Assembly: GCA_026389955.1 (NCBI GenBank)
Contig: JAPLGY010000369.1
Coordinates: forward strand, 1 to 7,844
Length of the DNA: 7,844 bases
Source: Caldilinea sp.
GTDB lineage: Bacteria > Chloroflexota > Anaerolineae > Caldilineales > Caldilineaceae
Direction: 5' to 3'
Shown here: piece after piece, positions 7,106-7,844 of the stretch
Layout: the number at the start of each line of letters is the position of its first letter
Numbering within the stretch: position 1 is the stretch's first letter
The notes under the pieces: generated by a model
Seen by the model: only the letters and a program-made list of their open reading frames with translations
What the model was told of the DNA's origin: nothing
Database searches by the model: none
Translations under genes and position numbers: made by a program

Positions 7106-7347
7106 GGCACCCACCCTACAACAAAAAGCGCCTTCCTGTTTTGAGCAGGAAGGCGCTTGATCGATTGGACCCAAGGAACCCACCTGCTCGACTGACGATC
7201 GATGGTTCGAAAAAGACCTGTTCTTTCTAAAGCGCCAGGACTTTTTCTCACTACAACCGAAAACCGGGACTCCAGCGGGTTGTCGAGGCGTTTCTGCCTC
7301 GATTCACTTGGCTGCACCTTGCTGCAGCCTGTATCTGAGAAATCTAT
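7106..7347 (-). promoter_or_regulatory. Structured 5' leader of the mtnA operon (candidate riboswitch/attenuator)
   Basis: The roughly 240-nt untranslated stretch between the promoter and the mtnA ATG holds a four-way junction. P1 is TTTCTCA (7342-7336) with TGAGAAA (7250-7244). P2 is GGCTGCA/TGCAGCC (7329-7323 with 7316-7310, 6-nt loop). P3 is TCGAGGC/GCCTCGA (7302-7296 with 7289-7283, 6-nt loop). P4 is CAACC/GGTTG (7282-7278 with 7258-7254), directly abutting P3. Joiners are GATACA, AAGTGAA, none and TAG. Next comes a hairpin AAAAAGTCCTG/CAGGTCTTTTT (7246-7236 with 7220-7210, one T-T mismatch) that shares bases with P1. Its GGCGCTT (7236-7230) is complementary to the terminator 5' arm AAGCGCC (7158-7152). 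I recognise no known class: no SAM-I, SAM-II, SAM-IV, SAH or T-box core is evident. Confidence 0.6.
7123..7158 (-). terminator. Intrinsic terminator in the mtnA leader
   Basis: Toward mtnA, AAGCGCCTTCCTG (7158-7146) pairs perfectly with CAGGAAGGCGCTT (7138-7126), 13 bp with a 7-nt loop (7145-7139). The 3' arm runs into a U-run (UUUUU at 7127-7123, then GUUGU). It ends 17 nt before the mtnA ATG, downstream of the operon promoter and not after a gene, so it should act as an attenuator. On the + strand no U-tract follows, so it is directional. Confidence 0.85.
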
Positions 7348-7353
7348 CCAAAA

Positions 7354-7382
7354 ACAATAGCATAGCCAAGATGCCCTGTCAA
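7354..7382 (-). promoter_or_regulatory. Sigma70-type promoter for the mtnA operon
   Basis: On the minus strand, TTGACA (7382-7377, perfect -35) is followed after 17 nt by TATTGT (7359-7354, 4/6 to the -10 consensus), with TG one base before it (an extended -10). Transcription would begin near 7347, just before the structured leader. The -35 lies close to the decayed insertion sequence and may belong to its end. Confidence 0.7.
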
Positions 7383-7389
7383 ACTTCTG

Positions 7390-7405
7390 GATTTCGCGAT
7401 TTCGC
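7390..7405 (-). repeat. Tandem 8-mer near the insertion-sequence end
   Basis: GCGAAATC occurs twice head to tail on the minus strand (7405-7398 and 7397-7390), about 10 nt past the transposase stop. It lies where a terminal repeat or transposase-binding site of the element would be expected. The left end of the element is outside the window, so this cannot be confirmed. Confidence 0.4.
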
Positions 7406-7410
7406 AGGGT

Positions 7411-7425
7411 CTCCTTCACGAGGAG
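7411..7425. repeat. Small hairpin at the transposase stop codon
   Basis: CTCCT (7411-7415) pairs with AGGAG (7421-7425) around TCACG, which contains the transposase TGA (7418-7416 on the minus strand). It is a short inverted repeat with no U-tract. It could be part of the end structure of the element or chance. Confidence 0.3.
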
Positions 7426-7844
7426 GGCAGGTTTTTGGCAGCGTTCCCCATCTGGTCAAAGCGTCCGTTAAGGACGGCGGCACGAACTGGCAGCAGGTTT
7501 TCGGCGCCTTGCCGGGACCAGCGCATGCCAGGACCGCTGAAGCGAGCCTTGAACTGCTTTGCGCCGCTTTCGACCATACCACTGCCGATGGGCCATTCTT
7601 CTTCGCGCATCTCGATGTAGTTCATACGCTGATGGTGGGTACGAAAATCGCCTGCCGCCGTGTTGAGTTGCTCTGCGTTGACAGCCCCTTTGCGTGCGGT
7701 CTTCTCCAATTCGTCGGCAATCTTGTCGGCGTGCCACTGATATCGCCACGTTCAATCGCCAGCCCTCCTATACGGCTTTCAATCAAACGCTTCTTTCCAC
7801 CCTTGTAGCGCATCTCTGCACTGCACTTCTCGCATGTTGGCGTC
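7416..7844 (-). pseudogene. Internally deleted transposase, probably ISKra4 family
   Basis: Entering from the right edge, frame A encodes CEKCSAEMRYKGGKKRLIE then IGGLAIERG, the N-terminal zinc-ribbon type start (C-x2-C, MRYKG, basic strand) that I associate with ISKra4-type transposases. Near 7740-7755 this frame degenerates. A different frame (open from about 7751) encodes the C-terminal end: QWHADKIADELEK, a YIEMREEEWPIGSGMVESG stretch, KQFKARFSGPGMRWSRQG and LLPVRAAVLNGRFDQM, stopping at 7416. The WPIGSGMVES...GPGMRWS block holds the conserved acidic residue of the catalytic region. Full-length members are several hundred residues, so most of the middle (roughly 250 residues) is missing and the frames no longer join. 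It cannot make an active enzyme. Family assignment is from memory of the motif, without a search. Confidence 0.75.

Larger units (their letters stand above)
7390..7844 (-). mobile_element. Right-end remnant of an insertion sequence (probably ISKra4-like)
   Basis: Comprises the broken transposase and the short A/T-richer sequence after its stop. The element continues past the window edge. The inner boundary is a guess: it could be anywhere from about 7370, next to the mtnA promoter -35, to 7411. No target-site duplication can be checked with only one end present. Confidence 0.5.

Noticed and set aside
7106..7120. T-box-like AGGGTGG just before the mtnA ATG
   Set aside because: The full T-box sequence (ending ACCGCG) is not there, it sits after the terminator and not before it, and the G-rich run is better read as the ribosome-binding site.
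5990..7144. Long + strand open frame opposite mtnA
   Set aside because: It mirrors mtnA, whose catalytic motifs are all present on the minus strand; the + translation is Arg/His/Gln-rich with no domain.
7106..7183. Upstream extension of mtnA to an ATG at 7183
   Set aside because: The extension would encode non-homologous residues across the terminator hairpin; the MtnA alignment and catalytic numbering fit the 7105 start.

Overview
The window reads as a GC-rich bacterial chromosome segment. The short-type AhcY, the PfkB and GNAT paralogues and the overall protein character make me think of Chloroflexota (Anaerolineae/Caldilineae-like), but this is an impression from sequence memory and not a measured result.

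Layout. On the + strand, the last 31 codons of a membrane protein (1-96) precede a complete DUF368 membrane protein (130-1101), a family implicated in undecaprenyl-phosphate recycling. A near-perfect 46-bp palindrome (1113-1158) separates it from a convergent minus-strand cluster. Read in its own direction, that cluster runs mtnA (7105-5987), a LOG/lysine-decarboxylase-like phosphoribohydrolase (5990-5391), a PfkB adenosine-kinase-like kinase (5378-4383), a broken GNAT acetyltransferase (4386-3587), ahcY (3528-2242) and metK (2221-1169). Two junctions are 4-nt ATGA overlaps and two others have short gaps with clear Shine-Dalgarno sequences, so this looks like an operon, possibly split by a terminator-like structure between the GNAT relic and ahcY. 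The theme is S-adenosylmethionine turnover: MetK makes SAM, AhcY splits the SAH left after methylation, the PfkB kinase and LOG protein could dispose of adenosine/AMP, and MtnA acts on the ribose side of methylthioadenosine salvage.

Upstream of mtnA is a good sigma70-type promoter (7354-7382) and a roughly 240-nt untranslated leader that folds on paper into a four-way junction, then a competing hairpin, then an intrinsic terminator ending 17 nt before the mtnA ATG. A segment of the competing hairpin is also complementary to the 5' arm of that terminator. This is the architecture of a riboswitch or other attenuator, and I could not match it to a known class. It is the most interesting item here.

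The right edge (about 7390-7844) is the end of a decayed, probably ISKra4-like, insertion sequence whose transposase keeps only an N-terminal zinc-ribbon piece and a C-terminal piece in different frames. Three genes therefore show internal deletions: the transposase, the GNAT gene, and, most surprisingly, metK, which lacks about 56 in-frame residues including methionine-binding positions. Whether the metK and GNAT deletions are real or assembly errors is the main uncertainty.
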